Of a stretch of DNA of 36,519 nt, positions 1-6,379 are shown piece by piece. Within the stretch, counting starts at the first letter, position 1. Every line of letters begins with the position of its first letter. The translations under genes were made by a program, and so were the position numbers. A model generated the notes under the pieces. That model had not been told where the DNA came from. It did no database searches and saw nothing but the letters and a program-made list of their open reading frames with translations. Source of the DNA: Paracoccaceae bacterium (GTDB lineage: Bacteria; Pseudomonadota; Alphaproteobacteria; Rhodobacterales; Rhodobacteraceae); assembly GCA_014859945.1 (NCBI GenBank), contig JACZKR010000199.1:1-36519 (forward strand). The letters are read 5' to 3'.

Positions 1-681
1 GGGGATGACAGCGGCGCCTTGGCGCGGGTGGGATGGGCGGCCCGGCGGCTGACGGGCGGGCCGGGACCGCAGGCCGATCTTGCTGCCTTTCTCGACCGCC
101 GCGATCCCGAAGCGGTCGCTGCGGATGCCGAGCCTTTCGCCGACCGTGTCGGTGCGTGGCTGAATCTGATGGCCGCCGCACAGGGCCTGCACCCGGTCAC
201 CCGCGCCTGCATGGGGTTCCACCTGTGGAGCCTTGCCGGAATGGGTCAGCAGGGCGACCGGATGGAAGCGGCGGTCACAGCCGCCCGGATCGCCGCCACC
301 GAAGCGAAGGGGCTGGTCTTCGCGCCTTTGGCCATGGGCGGCGCATCCGCGCTGCGGGCCGGCGGCAAGCCGGATGAGCGTCTGCTGCGCTGGCTGGACG
401 GTATGGAAACGGCCTGCCAGACGGCGATGCGCCAACTTGATGATGTCGAGGCGTGGGGCGCGCGGGCTGCGGCCGCCATGGCCGGCCTGTCCGGGCGCAC
501 CCCGCCGGCGCTGCGCAAGGCGCTGGCGGACTGGCCGCTAATCTCTGCCCCCATGGCCGAGGCGCTGAGCGGTGCCAGCCGTGCCGCCGTTCAGCGCAAT
601 CTGGCGTGGATGGAGGAACGGGGCCTGATCCGAGAGGTGACCGGGCAGGGACGCTTCCGCATGTGGCGCATCGCGATCTGA
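1..681 (+). CDS. HTH-domain protein, 5' end cut by window
   Basis: The frame is open from the first base of the window and ends at a TGA at 679-681, so the visible 226 codons are the C-terminal part of a longer protein. A TTG at 19 is in frame but has no ribosome binding site, so the true start probably lies upstream. The visible part is Ala-rich and helical. Its last ~50 residues (WPLISAPMAEALSGASRAAV, then a short recognition-like helix and an RFRMWRIAI wing) look like a winged helix-turn-helix. This resembles the C-terminal HTH of plasmid-associated rhizobial/Rhodobacterales proteins with DUF1612/HTH_13 architecture. The family assignment is from memory and tentative. It converges on the GntR gene and is probably not part of the catabolic island. 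Coding status is confident, function is not. Confidence 0.7.
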   Translation, partial: GDDSGALARVGWAARRLTGGPGPQADLAAFLDRRDPEAVAADAEPFADRVGAWLNLMAAAQGLHPVTRACMGFHLWSLAGMGQQGDRMEAAVTAARIAATEAKGLVFAPLAMGGASALRAGGKPDERLLRWLDGMETACQTAMRQLDDVEAWGARAAAAMAGLSGRTPPALRKALADWPLISAPMAEALSGASRAAVQRNLAWMEERGLIREVTGQGRFRMWRIAI

Positions 682-684
682 TCC

Positions 685-704
685 GCCGGCAGCCTGTGGC
701 CGGC
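685..704. terminator. possible terminator hairpin between convergent genes
   Basis: A 6-bp perfect stem GCCGGC (685-690) and GCCGGC (699-704) with an 8-base loop fills the 28-bp gap between the two converging stop codons. There is no clear T-run on either side, so termination strength is uncertain. Confidence 0.35.
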
Positions 705-709
705 GCCGC

Positions 710-1354
710 TCAGGCCGGGGCCATGCCAGAACGGATGGCCTCGGCTGTGCGCAGGTAGTGGTCACGCAGCAAGGCTTCGGCCCGGGGCGTATCGCGGGCA
801 AGGACGGCATCGGCAATCGCGCCATGTTCGGCGTCGATGTCGCGCTTCTGCGGCCCGGCAGACAGCAGGGCGGGAATGCGGTATCGCTCTGTCGCCGCAT
901 AAAGCCGCTCAAAGAAATCCAGCAGCCAGTCCGATCCGCAGGCCGCCAGCAACGCGCGGTGGAAGGTGTGGTGACGCAGCTTCAGTTCATCCACATCGCC
1001 GCCCTGCCGCCGGGTCTGCAGCCGCAGCGCATAAAGCGCGGCAACCACCGAAGCCTCCCAGGCGTCATCGCCCTTCGCCATCGACTGGCGCAGCGCCTCG
1101 GTCTCGATCAGAAGGCGGGCCTGCAGCGCATCCTCGAACTCGGCCAGAGATTGGGCGGACACACGAAAGCCGCGCAGGGACTCGGCAGTGACAAGGCGCT
1201 CGGCCTGCAGCCGGTTCAGCGCCTCGCGCAGGGGCGAAAAACCCATGCCGTAGCGTTCGCTCAGGTCGGCAAGCCGCAGCGGGCTTTCCGGTGCAAAGCA
1301 GCCTTCGACGATGTCTTTCCGCAGGGAAACATAGGCTTTTTCGGCCAGGGTCAT
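710..1354 (-). CDS. GntR-family transcriptional regulator (FCD/FadR-type)
   Basis: A 214-residue regulator with an N-terminal winged helix (LAEKAYVSLRKDIVEGCF, then SERYGMGFSPLREALNRLQ, the typical GntR recognition helix, then ESLRGFRV) and an all-helical C-terminal FCD domain from about residue 75. FCD domains bind small carboxylic acids, often with a metal. The open frame extends to a TTG at 1405, but that codon sits inside the promoter. The ATG at 1354 has an upstream AAGGA and starts just before the HTH, so I prefer it. The gene is divergent from the cupin/FAA-hydrolase operon with operator-like palindromes between them, which suggests it autoregulates and represses the neighbouring catabolic operons. 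The inducer is unknown. Confidence 0.9.
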   Translation of the reverse strand: MTLAEKAYVSLRKDIVEGCFAPESPLRLADLSERYGMGFSPLREALNRLQAERLVTAESLRGFRVSAQSLAEFEDALQARLLIETEALRQSMAKGDDAWEASVVAALYALRLQTRRQGGDVDELKLRHHTFHRALLAACGSDWLLDFFERLYAATERYRIPALLSAGPQKRDIDAEHGAIADAVLARDTPRAEALLRDHYLRTAEAIRSGMAPA

Positions 1355-1406
1355 GATCGCGTCCTTGTCTGGCCGCAGCTTATCCAGCGCCGCTTCAACC
1401 TGCAAT

Positions 1407-1436
1407 TCTATAATTTTCGAAGATTATTATTGTCAT
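1407..1436 (-). promoter_or_regulatory. candidate promoter of the GntR gene
   Basis: Reading the minus strand, ATGACA (complement of 1431-1436) and TATAGA (complement of 1407-1412) are 18 bp apart and resemble sigma-70 -35 and -10 elements. They overlap the ATTTTCGA palindrome, which fits autoregulation. Prediction by eye only. Confidence 0.4.
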
Positions 1437-1443
1437 CGAAAAT
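1413..1443. promoter_or_regulatory. candidate GntR operator (ATTTTCGA dyad)
   Basis: ATTTTCGA (1413-1420) and its exact reverse complement TCGAAAAT (1436-1443) form an 8-bp inverted repeat with a 15-bp spacer. The left half is itself part of the near-palindrome ATTTTCGAAGAT. It sits between the divergent GntR and cupin genes and overlaps both predicted promoters. The same core (ATTTTCGAAAAT) recurs in front of the second catabolic operon at 5226-5237. The sequence is directly seen; binding by the adjacent regulator is inferred. Confidence 0.6.
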
Positions 1444-1458
1444 ACTGACTGGCATAGT
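1430..1458 (+). promoter_or_regulatory. candidate promoter of the cupin/FAA-hydrolase operon
   Basis: TTGTCA (1430-1435) and CATAGT (1453-1458) are separated by 17 bp and match the sigma-70 consensus at 5/6 and 4/6 positions. The -35 element lies back to back with that of the divergent regulator and inside the operator dyad. The first gene follows at 1495 with AAGGAG at 1482-1487. Confidence 0.4.
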
Positions 1459-1494
1459 CCCCCCATCACCCCCGTCGAAAGAAGGAGTCGCCCC

Positions 1495-2616
1495 ATGGCC
1501 AATGGACGCGAGAACCACCGCGAAGACGTCATCGGCCGCGCCAATGTCGAAGATACGCCCGAGCTTCTGGCCTATTATGACCAGCTAGAAGGCTTTCACG
1601 CCGGCGCGCTCTGGACCGTTGCCAACAAGATCGAACCCTGGGCGCCCAAAAGCCAGTCGGTTCCCGTGGTCTGGCGCTATAAGGATCTGCGCGATCATGT
1701 GATCCGCTCGGTCGATCTGGTCACGCCGGAAAAGGCGGGGCGGCGGGTGATCTACCTGAACAACCCCGGGCGGCAGGATGTGGCGGCGGCGGTCGGCTGG
1801 GTTTACGCGGGGCTTCAGGTGATGAACCCGGGCGAGGTCGCGGGCGCGCACCGCCATTCAGCCAGCGCGATCCGCTTCATCATGGAAGGCCGCGGCGCCT
1901 ATACCGTGGTCGATGGCCACAAGATGACGCTGGGCGCGAACGATTTCGTGCTGACCCCCAACGGCACCTGGCATGAACATGGCGTCGCCGAAGACGGCGC
2001 GCTTTGCCTCTGGCAGGACGGGCTGGATATTCCCTTCGTCAACGCGATGGAGGCGAATTTCTATGAGGTTCACCCCGACCTCAATCAGGCCGTGGGCTAT
2101 GCCGTGGACGACATGACCAAGACCTGGGGCAATCCGGGCCTGACGCCCTATGGCGAAAGCTGGAAAAAGGGCTACAGCCCGATGTTCAAATACGAATGGG
2201 CGCCGACCTATGAGTCGCTGGGCAAATACGCCGGTTGCACGGCGGGCAGCCCGTTCGACGGCGTGCTGATGGAATACGTCAATCCGGTTACCAACGGCCC
2301 GGTGATGCAGACGCTGGGCGCTTCGATGCAGATGCTGCGCCCGGGCGAGGCGACGAAGGCCCATCGCCATACCGGCAGCTATCTTTACCACGTCGCCAAG
2401 GGGCGCGGCCATTCCATCATCAACGGCAAGCGGTTCGACTGGCAGGAACGCGACATCTTCTGCGTGCCCTCCTGGGCCTGGCATGAACATGTCAACGCCT
2501 CGGATCGTGAGGATGCGTGCCTCTTCTGCCTCAGCGATCTGCCGGTGATGCGCGCCCTTGGCCTCTATCGTGAAGAGGCATTCGGCGAAAACGGCGGCCA
2601 TCAGCCCCTGCTTTAA
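1495..2616 (+). CDS. gentisate 1,2-dioxygenase-like bicupin ring-cleavage enzyme
   Basis: The 373 residues are the normal size for gentisate 1,2-dioxygenases. Two cupin domains are visible. The first (about 95-190) carries HRHSASAIRFIMEG...TWHEH and the second (about 270-350) HRHTGSYLYHVAKG...AWHEH, so both keep a His-x-His plus distal His metal set. Gentisate dioxygenases are cytosolic Fe(II) enzymes that open 2,5-dihydroxybenzoate to maleylpyruvate, and relatives act on salicylate or hydroxynaphthoate. The next gene is an FAA-family hydrolase, the usual downstream partner. No maleylpyruvate isomerase is nearby, and the rest of the island points to pyridine chemistry, so the real substrate may be a different diol. 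AAGGAG precedes the start. Confidence 0.82.
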   Translation: MANGRENHREDVIGRANVEDTPELLAYYDQLEGFHAGALWTVANKIEPWAPKSQSVPVVWRYKDLRDHVIRSVDLVTPEKAGRRVIYLNNPGRQDVAAAVGWVYAGLQVMNPGEVAGAHRHSASAIRFIMEGRGAYTVVDGHKMTLGANDFVLTPNGTWHEHGVAEDGALCLWQDGLDIPFVNAMEANFYEVHPDLNQAVGYAVDDMTKTWGNPGLTPYGESWKKGYSPMFKYEWAPTYESLGKYAGCTAGSPFDGVLMEYVNPVTNGPVMQTLGASMQMLRPGEATKAHRHTGSYLYHVAKGRGHSIINGKRFDWQERDIFCVPSWAWHEHVNASDREDACLFCLSDLPVMRALGLYREEAFGENGGHQPLL

Positions 2617-2625
2617 GGACGGATT

Positions 2626-3549
2626 ATGAAACTTGTGACCTATCGCGCCTCGGTCGAGGCAGCGGCCCGGCTGGGCGTGCTTCATCAGGAACTTGTCGTC
2701 GATGTCGCCCGCCTGGGGGCTGATCATGGCGAAACCCTGCCCGATTCCATGCTGGGCCTGATCGACACGGGCCGCCCCGGCCTTGAAACCCTCCAGGCCT
2801 GCCTTGATCAGTCGAAGGGCCGCTTCCGGCCCGGCACGGCGACGGCACTGGCCAATGTGAAGCTTCTTGCGCCCATCCCGCGCCCGCGCAAGAACATCTT
2901 CGGCATCGGCCTGAACTATGTCGAACACGTCGCCGAAAGTGCGGCCTCGCTCGACACGTCCAAAGACCTGCCGAAACAGCCGGTGGTGTTTTCCAAGCCG
3001 CCGACCACTGTGATCGGCCCCGACGATGCGATTGAGCATGACAGCAGCATCACCCGGCAACTGGACTGGGAGGTCGAGCTTGCCGTGATCATCGGCACCA
3101 CCGCCCGCCGCATCCGCCGGGATCAGGCACTGGCCCATGTCTTCGGCTATTCGGTGATGATCGACGTTTCAGCCCGCGACAACCGCCGCGCCGGGCAATG
3201 GATCTTCTCCAAGGGGATGGACAGCTATGCTCCCTTCGGTCCGGTGATCGTCACCGCCGATGAAATCCCCGATCCGCAGTGCCTTGACCTCTGGCTGACC
3301 GTCAACGGCGTCGAAAAGCAGCGTTCCAACACCCGCCACATGCTCTTCAAGGTCGATCACCTGATCGCCGACATTTCGTCGGGCATCACGCTGGAACCCG
3401 GTGACATCATCGCTTCGGGCACACCAGAAGGCGTCGGCGCGGGCCGGACGCCGCAGGAATGGCTGCATCCGGGCGATGTGGTAGTGGGCCACGTCGAAGG
3501 CATCGGCACGCTGAGGAACCCGGTGGTAAACTCCACCCCCGAAGCCTGA
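2626..3549 (+). CDS. fumarylacetoacetate hydrolase family protein
   Basis: A 307-residue FAH-family enzyme. The fold's signature runs from about residue 90: IFGIGLNYVEHVAES, VVFSKPPTTVIGPDD, the metal-binding DWEVELAVIIG (Glu-x-Glu), FGYSVMIDVSARD, and ISSGITLEPGDIIASGTPEG near the C-terminus. Family members hydrolyse C-C bonds in acylpyruvates (fumarylpyruvate, fumarylacetoacetate) or act as hydratases or decarboxylases on 2-oxo acids, using Mg or Mn. It starts 9 bp after the cupin dioxygenase, which supports it as hydrolase of the ring-opening product, giving a 2-oxo acid plus a C4 acid. The exact substrate cannot be read from sequence. Confidence 0.85.
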   Translation: MKLVTYRASVEAAARLGVLHQELVVDVARLGADHGETLPDSMLGLIDTGRPGLETLQACLDQSKGRFRPGTATALANVKLLAPIPRPRKNIFGIGLNYVEHVAESAASLDTSKDLPKQPVVFSKPPTTVIGPDDAIEHDSSITRQLDWEVELAVIIGTTARRIRRDQALAHVFGYSVMIDVSARDNRRAGQWIFSKGMDSYAPFGPVIVTADEIPDPQCLDLWLTVNGVEKQRSNTRHMLFKVDHLIADISSGITLEPGDIIASGTPEGVGAGRTPQEWLHPGDVVVGHVEGIGTLRNPVVNSTPEA

Positions 3550-3586
3550 GCCCCCATCCTCTCTCTGAAAAATTTCCCACGGGGGT

Positions 3587-3607
3587 CCGGGGGTGTGAAA
3601 CCCCCGG
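3587..3607. repeat. REP-like GC-rich hairpin inside the operon
   Basis: CCGGGGGT (3587-3594), loop GTGAA, ACCCCCGG (3600-3607) form a perfect 8-bp stem in the 85-bp gap between the FAA hydrolase and nitrilase genes. The flanks (an upstream GGGGGT and, before it, an A/T-rich AAAAATTT stretch) resemble a dispersed intergenic palindrome I recall from Rhodobacterales genomes. On the minus strand the stem is followed by an A/T-rich stretch, but the flanking genes are both on the plus strand. A second copy was not seen in this window. Confidence 0.55.
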
Positions 3608-3634
3608 CGCTTTCAACCGAAAGGACCGCCTGCC

Positions 3635-4564
3635 ATGTCCACCCCCTTCACCGCCGCTGTCGTGCAGATGGCCTCGCTTCCCGACGATCCGCTGGCCACC
3701 GCCGAAAAGGCTGCCGCCCGCCTGCGTGAGGCAGCGGCCCGCGGCGCAAAGCTCGCGGTTTTCCCCGAAGCGCTGATCGGCGGCTACCCCAAGGGCGCCA
3801 GTTTCGGCGCCCCGATCGGGATGCGCAAACCCGAAGGCCGCGCGGCCTTCGCGCGTTATCACGCCGCCGCTATCGACCTTGACGGACCCGAAGTTGCCCT
3901 GCTGGCCGAAGCGACGGCCGAGACCGGCATCTTCGCCGTTGTGGGCGTGATCGAACGCGATGGCGCCACGCTTTATTGCACGGTGCTTTACTTCGACGGC
4001 GAGAAGGGCCTTGTCGGCAAGCACCGCAAGCTGATGCCCACGGCGGGCGAACGGCTGATCTGGGGTTTCGGCGACGGCTCTACCATGCCCGCTTTCAAGA
4101 CTGCTCTCGGCACCATCGGCGCGGTGATCTGCTGGGAAAACTACATGCCGGCGCTGCGGATGCACATGTATCATCAGGGCGTCAGCCTCTATTGCGCCCC
4201 CACCGCCGATGACCGCGACACCTGGCTGCCTACCATGCAGCACATAGCACTGGAGGGCCGCACCTTCGTTCTGACCGCCTGCCAGCACATCACCCGCGCC
4301 GCCTACGGCCCCGACCATGAAAGCGCGCTGGGCGATGAACCTGACCGCGTGATGATGCGCGGCGGGTCGGCGATCATCTCGCCCTTGGGCCGGGTTCTGG
4401 CCGGGCCGGATTTCAGCGGCGAAACAATCCTTTATGCTGAGATCGACCCCGATGAGGTCATGCGCGCCAAGTTCGATTTCGACGTGACCGGCCATTACGC
4501 CCGGCCCGATGTCTTTGAGATCCGTGTGGACACGCGCCCCAAATCCGCGGTGCGAGAGGTCTGA
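3635..4564 (+). CDS. nitrilase (branch-1 carbon-nitrogen hydrolase)
   Basis: A 309-residue nitrilase-superfamily protein with the full catalytic triad: Glu45 in AVFPEALIGGYPKG, Lys132 in GKHRKLMPT, and Cys166 in GAVICWENYMP. The CWEN(Y)MP context is that of true nitrilases and cyanide-converting enzymes rather than of omega-amidases or N-carbamoylases. The expected reaction is R-CN plus water to R-COOH plus ammonia, with a thioimidate intermediate. It is coupled by an ATGA overlap to the next gene. In this island it could hydrolyse a nitrile substrate before ring attack, or an amide released after ring opening. Which one is not decidable here. Confidence 0.85.
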   Translation: MSTPFTAAVVQMASLPDDPLATAEKAAARLREAAARGAKLAVFPEALIGGYPKGASFGAPIGMRKPEGRAAFARYHAAAIDLDGPEVALLAEATAETGIFAVVGVIERDGATLYCTVLYFDGEKGLVGKHRKLMPTAGERLIWGFGDGSTMPAFKTALGTIGAVICWENYMPALRMHMYHQGVSLYCAPTADDRDTWLPTMQHIALEGRTFVLTACQHITRAAYGPDHESALGDEPDRVMMRGGSAIISPLGRVLAGPDFSGETILYAEIDPDEVMRAKFDFDVTGHYARPDVFEIRVDTRPKSAVREV

Positions 4565-5196
4565 TGCGCTACGATCTGGATCAGGTTCCCCAGCCCATCG
4601 CCTACAAGCTTCTGGCCGCAACGGTCATTCCAAGGCCCATCGCCTGGGTGGTGACGCAGGGGAAGGATGGCCTCAACGCCGCGCCCTATTCCTTCTTCAA
4701 CGTCATGGGCTCGGCGCCGCCCACCATCGCGCTGGGTCTGATGGCGGCCCCGGACCGGGGCTTCAAGGACACCGCGCTGAACATCCTGGAAACCGGCGAG
4801 TTCGTGGTGAATCTGGTGCCCGAACGGCTGGTGCAGGCGATGAACCTGACCGCCGCCGATGCGCCGCGCGGGGTGGATGAGCTGCAGCTGGCCGGATTGG
4901 CCACGCTGCCCTCAACCCACGTTACCCCGCCGCGCATTGCCGAAAGTCCGGTCGCCTTCGAATGCCGCGTGCTGTCCTCGGTGGTGACCGGGCCTTGTCA
5001 GACGGTGGTGATCGGGCGGGTGCTGTCGGTCCATATCGAGGACCGCTATCTGCTGAATGCCGACCGCGCCCATATCGACACCGACGCGCTGGACCTTGTC
5101 GCGCGCAGCTTCGGCTCGGAATACATTCGCAGCCATGACCGGTTCGAGCTTGCCCGCCCCACCTGGGCCGGGCTGAACGCCGCAGGAAAGCCCTGA
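4564..5196 (+). CDS. flavin reductase-like flavoprotein (DIM6/NTAB type)
   Basis: A 210-residue protein with the split-barrel flavin-binding fold: TVIPRPIAWVVTQGKDGLN near residue 20, YSFFNVMGSAPPTIALGL, and NILETGEFVVNLV. This subgroup binds FMN and is found in flavin reductases or flavin-dependent oxygenases of aromatic degradation clusters. The ATG overlaps the nitrilase stop, so the two are probably translationally coupled. It could supply reduced flavin to the acyl-CoA-dehydrogenase-like oxygenase encoded downstream, although a second and more canonical flavin reductase lies at 11022. It is the last gene of the first operon. Confidence 0.75.
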   Translation: MRYDLDQVPQPIAYKLLAATVIPRPIAWVVTQGKDGLNAAPYSFFNVMGSAPPTIALGLMAAPDRGFKDTALNILETGEFVVNLVPERLVQAMNLTAADAPRGVDELQLAGLATLPSTHVTPPRIAESPVAFECRVLSSVVTGPCQTVVIGRVLSVHIEDRYLLNADRAHIDTDALDLVARSFGSEYIRSHDRFELARPTWAGLNAAGKP

Positions 5197-5211
5197 TTTC
5201 CCGATAGATAA

Positions 5212-5247
5212 TCGAAAGTCGTACGATTTTCGAAAATTATGTTGACA
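5212..5247. promoter_or_regulatory. candidate GntR operator and promoter of the nicX-like operon
   Basis: ATTTTCGAAAAT (5226-5237) is a perfect 12-bp palindrome sharing its core with the site at 1413-1420. It overlaps a larger dyad at 5212-5233, centred on GTAC, in which 10 of 11 base pairs match (TCGAAA on the left, TTTCGA on the right). TTGACA (5242-5247), a consensus -35, follows directly, but no convincing -10 is seen 16-18 bp further on. This 130-bp gap is the only plausible promoter region for the genes from 5327 to 11531. Confidence 0.6.
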
Positions 5248-5318
5248 GGGTTAAGTGCCGCGCTGAAACTTAACTCACAAGTAAAGAAATTCGCGAAACT
5301 GCGAATCGTCAACATGGG

Positions 5319-5328
5319 ATTTCGAAAT
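5319..5328. promoter_or_regulatory. short palindrome overlapping the nicX-like start codon
   Basis: ATTTCGAAAT at 5319-5328 is a 10-bp perfect palindrome with the same TTTCGAAA core as the upstream operator, and its right end runs into the ATG at 5327. It could be a secondary regulator site, or chance. The gene has no obvious Shine-Dalgarno sequence in this stretch. Confidence 0.3.
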
Positions 5329-6379
5329 GCTTCAGGAGCGGGTCGAAGGAAAATGGCTAGCCGCGTTCCGGCGGGTGCTGGCCTTGAACGGGATCGGCAA
5401 GGGCACGCCCATCGCCATCCTGTCGGAAACGCAATCCCGGCCGGTGCTGGTGCATCTGTGTGAACTGGCAGCCTATGACCTTGGCGCCGACTTCTGCATG
5501 ATCCAGATGCCGACGCCGGCCCAGACGGCGCCGGTTCCGGTGAAATCCACCGGCACAAGCTGGGCCATCCAGGGCAACCGCGCGGTGATCGAGGCGCTGA
5601 AGCGCGTCGATGTGATCGTGGACTGCACCGTGGAAGGCCTGATCCACGCCCCCGAATGGCCCGAGATCGAAGAGGCCGGGCGCACGCGCCTTCTGGTCAT
5701 CACCAACGAACACCCCGAGATTCTGGAACGGACCGAGCCCAAGGCCGAACACGGGCCGAAGGTGCAGCTGGGCATCCAGATGCTGCGCGAAGCCTCGGAA
5801 ATGCGGGTCACCTCGGCCCTTGGCACCGACCTGACGGTCAACCTGCGCGGCGCCCCTTGCGGCGGCACGGCCGGCTTTGGCACCACGCCCGGCTCGGTCG
5901 CGCATTGGCCGGGTGGATTGTGCCTGGCCTTCCCGGGTCAGAACGCGGTCAACGGCCGCATCGTGATGGGGGTCGGTGACATGAACCTGACCTTCAAGAC
6001 CTATCTGACCAGCCAGATCGACTTCACCATCGAGAACGACTTCGTCACCGCCATCAAGGGCGACGGCATCGATGCGCTCCACTTCCGCGAATACATGGAA
6101 GCCTGGGACGACCGGAACGCCTACGGCTTCAGCCATGTCGGTTGGGGCATGCACCCCGGCGCCCGCTGGGTTTCGGCTGCCATGTACGACAAGCGCGACA
6201 TGCAGGCGGTCGAGTTCCGGGCGCTTGCCGGTTCGTTCCTGTGGTCGACCGGCGCCAACCAGTATGCCGGGCGCTACACGCTCGGCCATTTCGACCTTCC
6301 CATGCGCAACTGCACCATCGCCCTCGACGGGCGCGTCGTCGTGCGTGACGGCGTCCTGCAAGGAGACCTCGCCCTATGA
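5327..6379 (+). CDS. 2,5-dihydroxypyridine 5,6-dioxygenase-like protein (NicX family)
   Basis: The 350 residues match the length of Pseudomonas putida NicX, an M29-aminopeptidase-like extradiol dioxygenase that opens 2,5-dihydroxypyridine to N-formylmaleamate with Fe(II) and O2. The C-terminal half is clearly related: MGVGDMNLTFKTYLT, YGFSHVGWGMHP and LGHFDLPMRNC correspond to conserved NicX stretches. His270, His321 and Asp323 fall where I recall the NicX iron ligands (His265, His318, Asp320). Start at ATG 5327 gives full-length alignment. It is the first gene of a tightly overlapping operon whose third gene encodes a NicD-like hydrolase, which strengthens the pyridine ring-cleavage reading. 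A ring-substituted analogue remains possible as substrate. Confidence 0.82.
   Translation: MLQERVEGKWLAAFRRVLALNGIGKGTPIAILSETQSRPVLVHLCELAAYDLGADFCMIQMPTPAQTAPVPVKSTGTSWAIQGNRAVIEALKRVDVIVDCTVEGLIHAPEWPEIEEAGRTRLLVITNEHPEILERTEPKAEHGPKVQLGIQMLREASEMRVTSALGTDLTVNLRGAPCGGTAGFGTTPGSVAHWPGGLCLAFPGQNAVNGRIVMGVGDMNLTFKTYLTSQIDFTIENDFVTAIKGDGIDALHFREYMEAWDDRNAYGFSHVGWGMHPGARWVSAAMYDKRDMQAVEFRALAGSFLWSTGANQYAGRYTLGHFDLPMRNCTIALDGRVVVRDGVLQGDLAL

Noticed and set aside
1355-1405. TTG start extending the GntR protein by 17 residues
   Set aside because: The codon sits within the predicted -10 and operator region and has no ribosome site; ATG 1354 has AAGGA upstream.
5239-5463. A 74-codon open frame upstream of and overlapping the nicX-like gene
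   Set aside because: It starts in the promoter region, has no ribosome site and overlaps the conserved NicX-like N-terminus in another frame.
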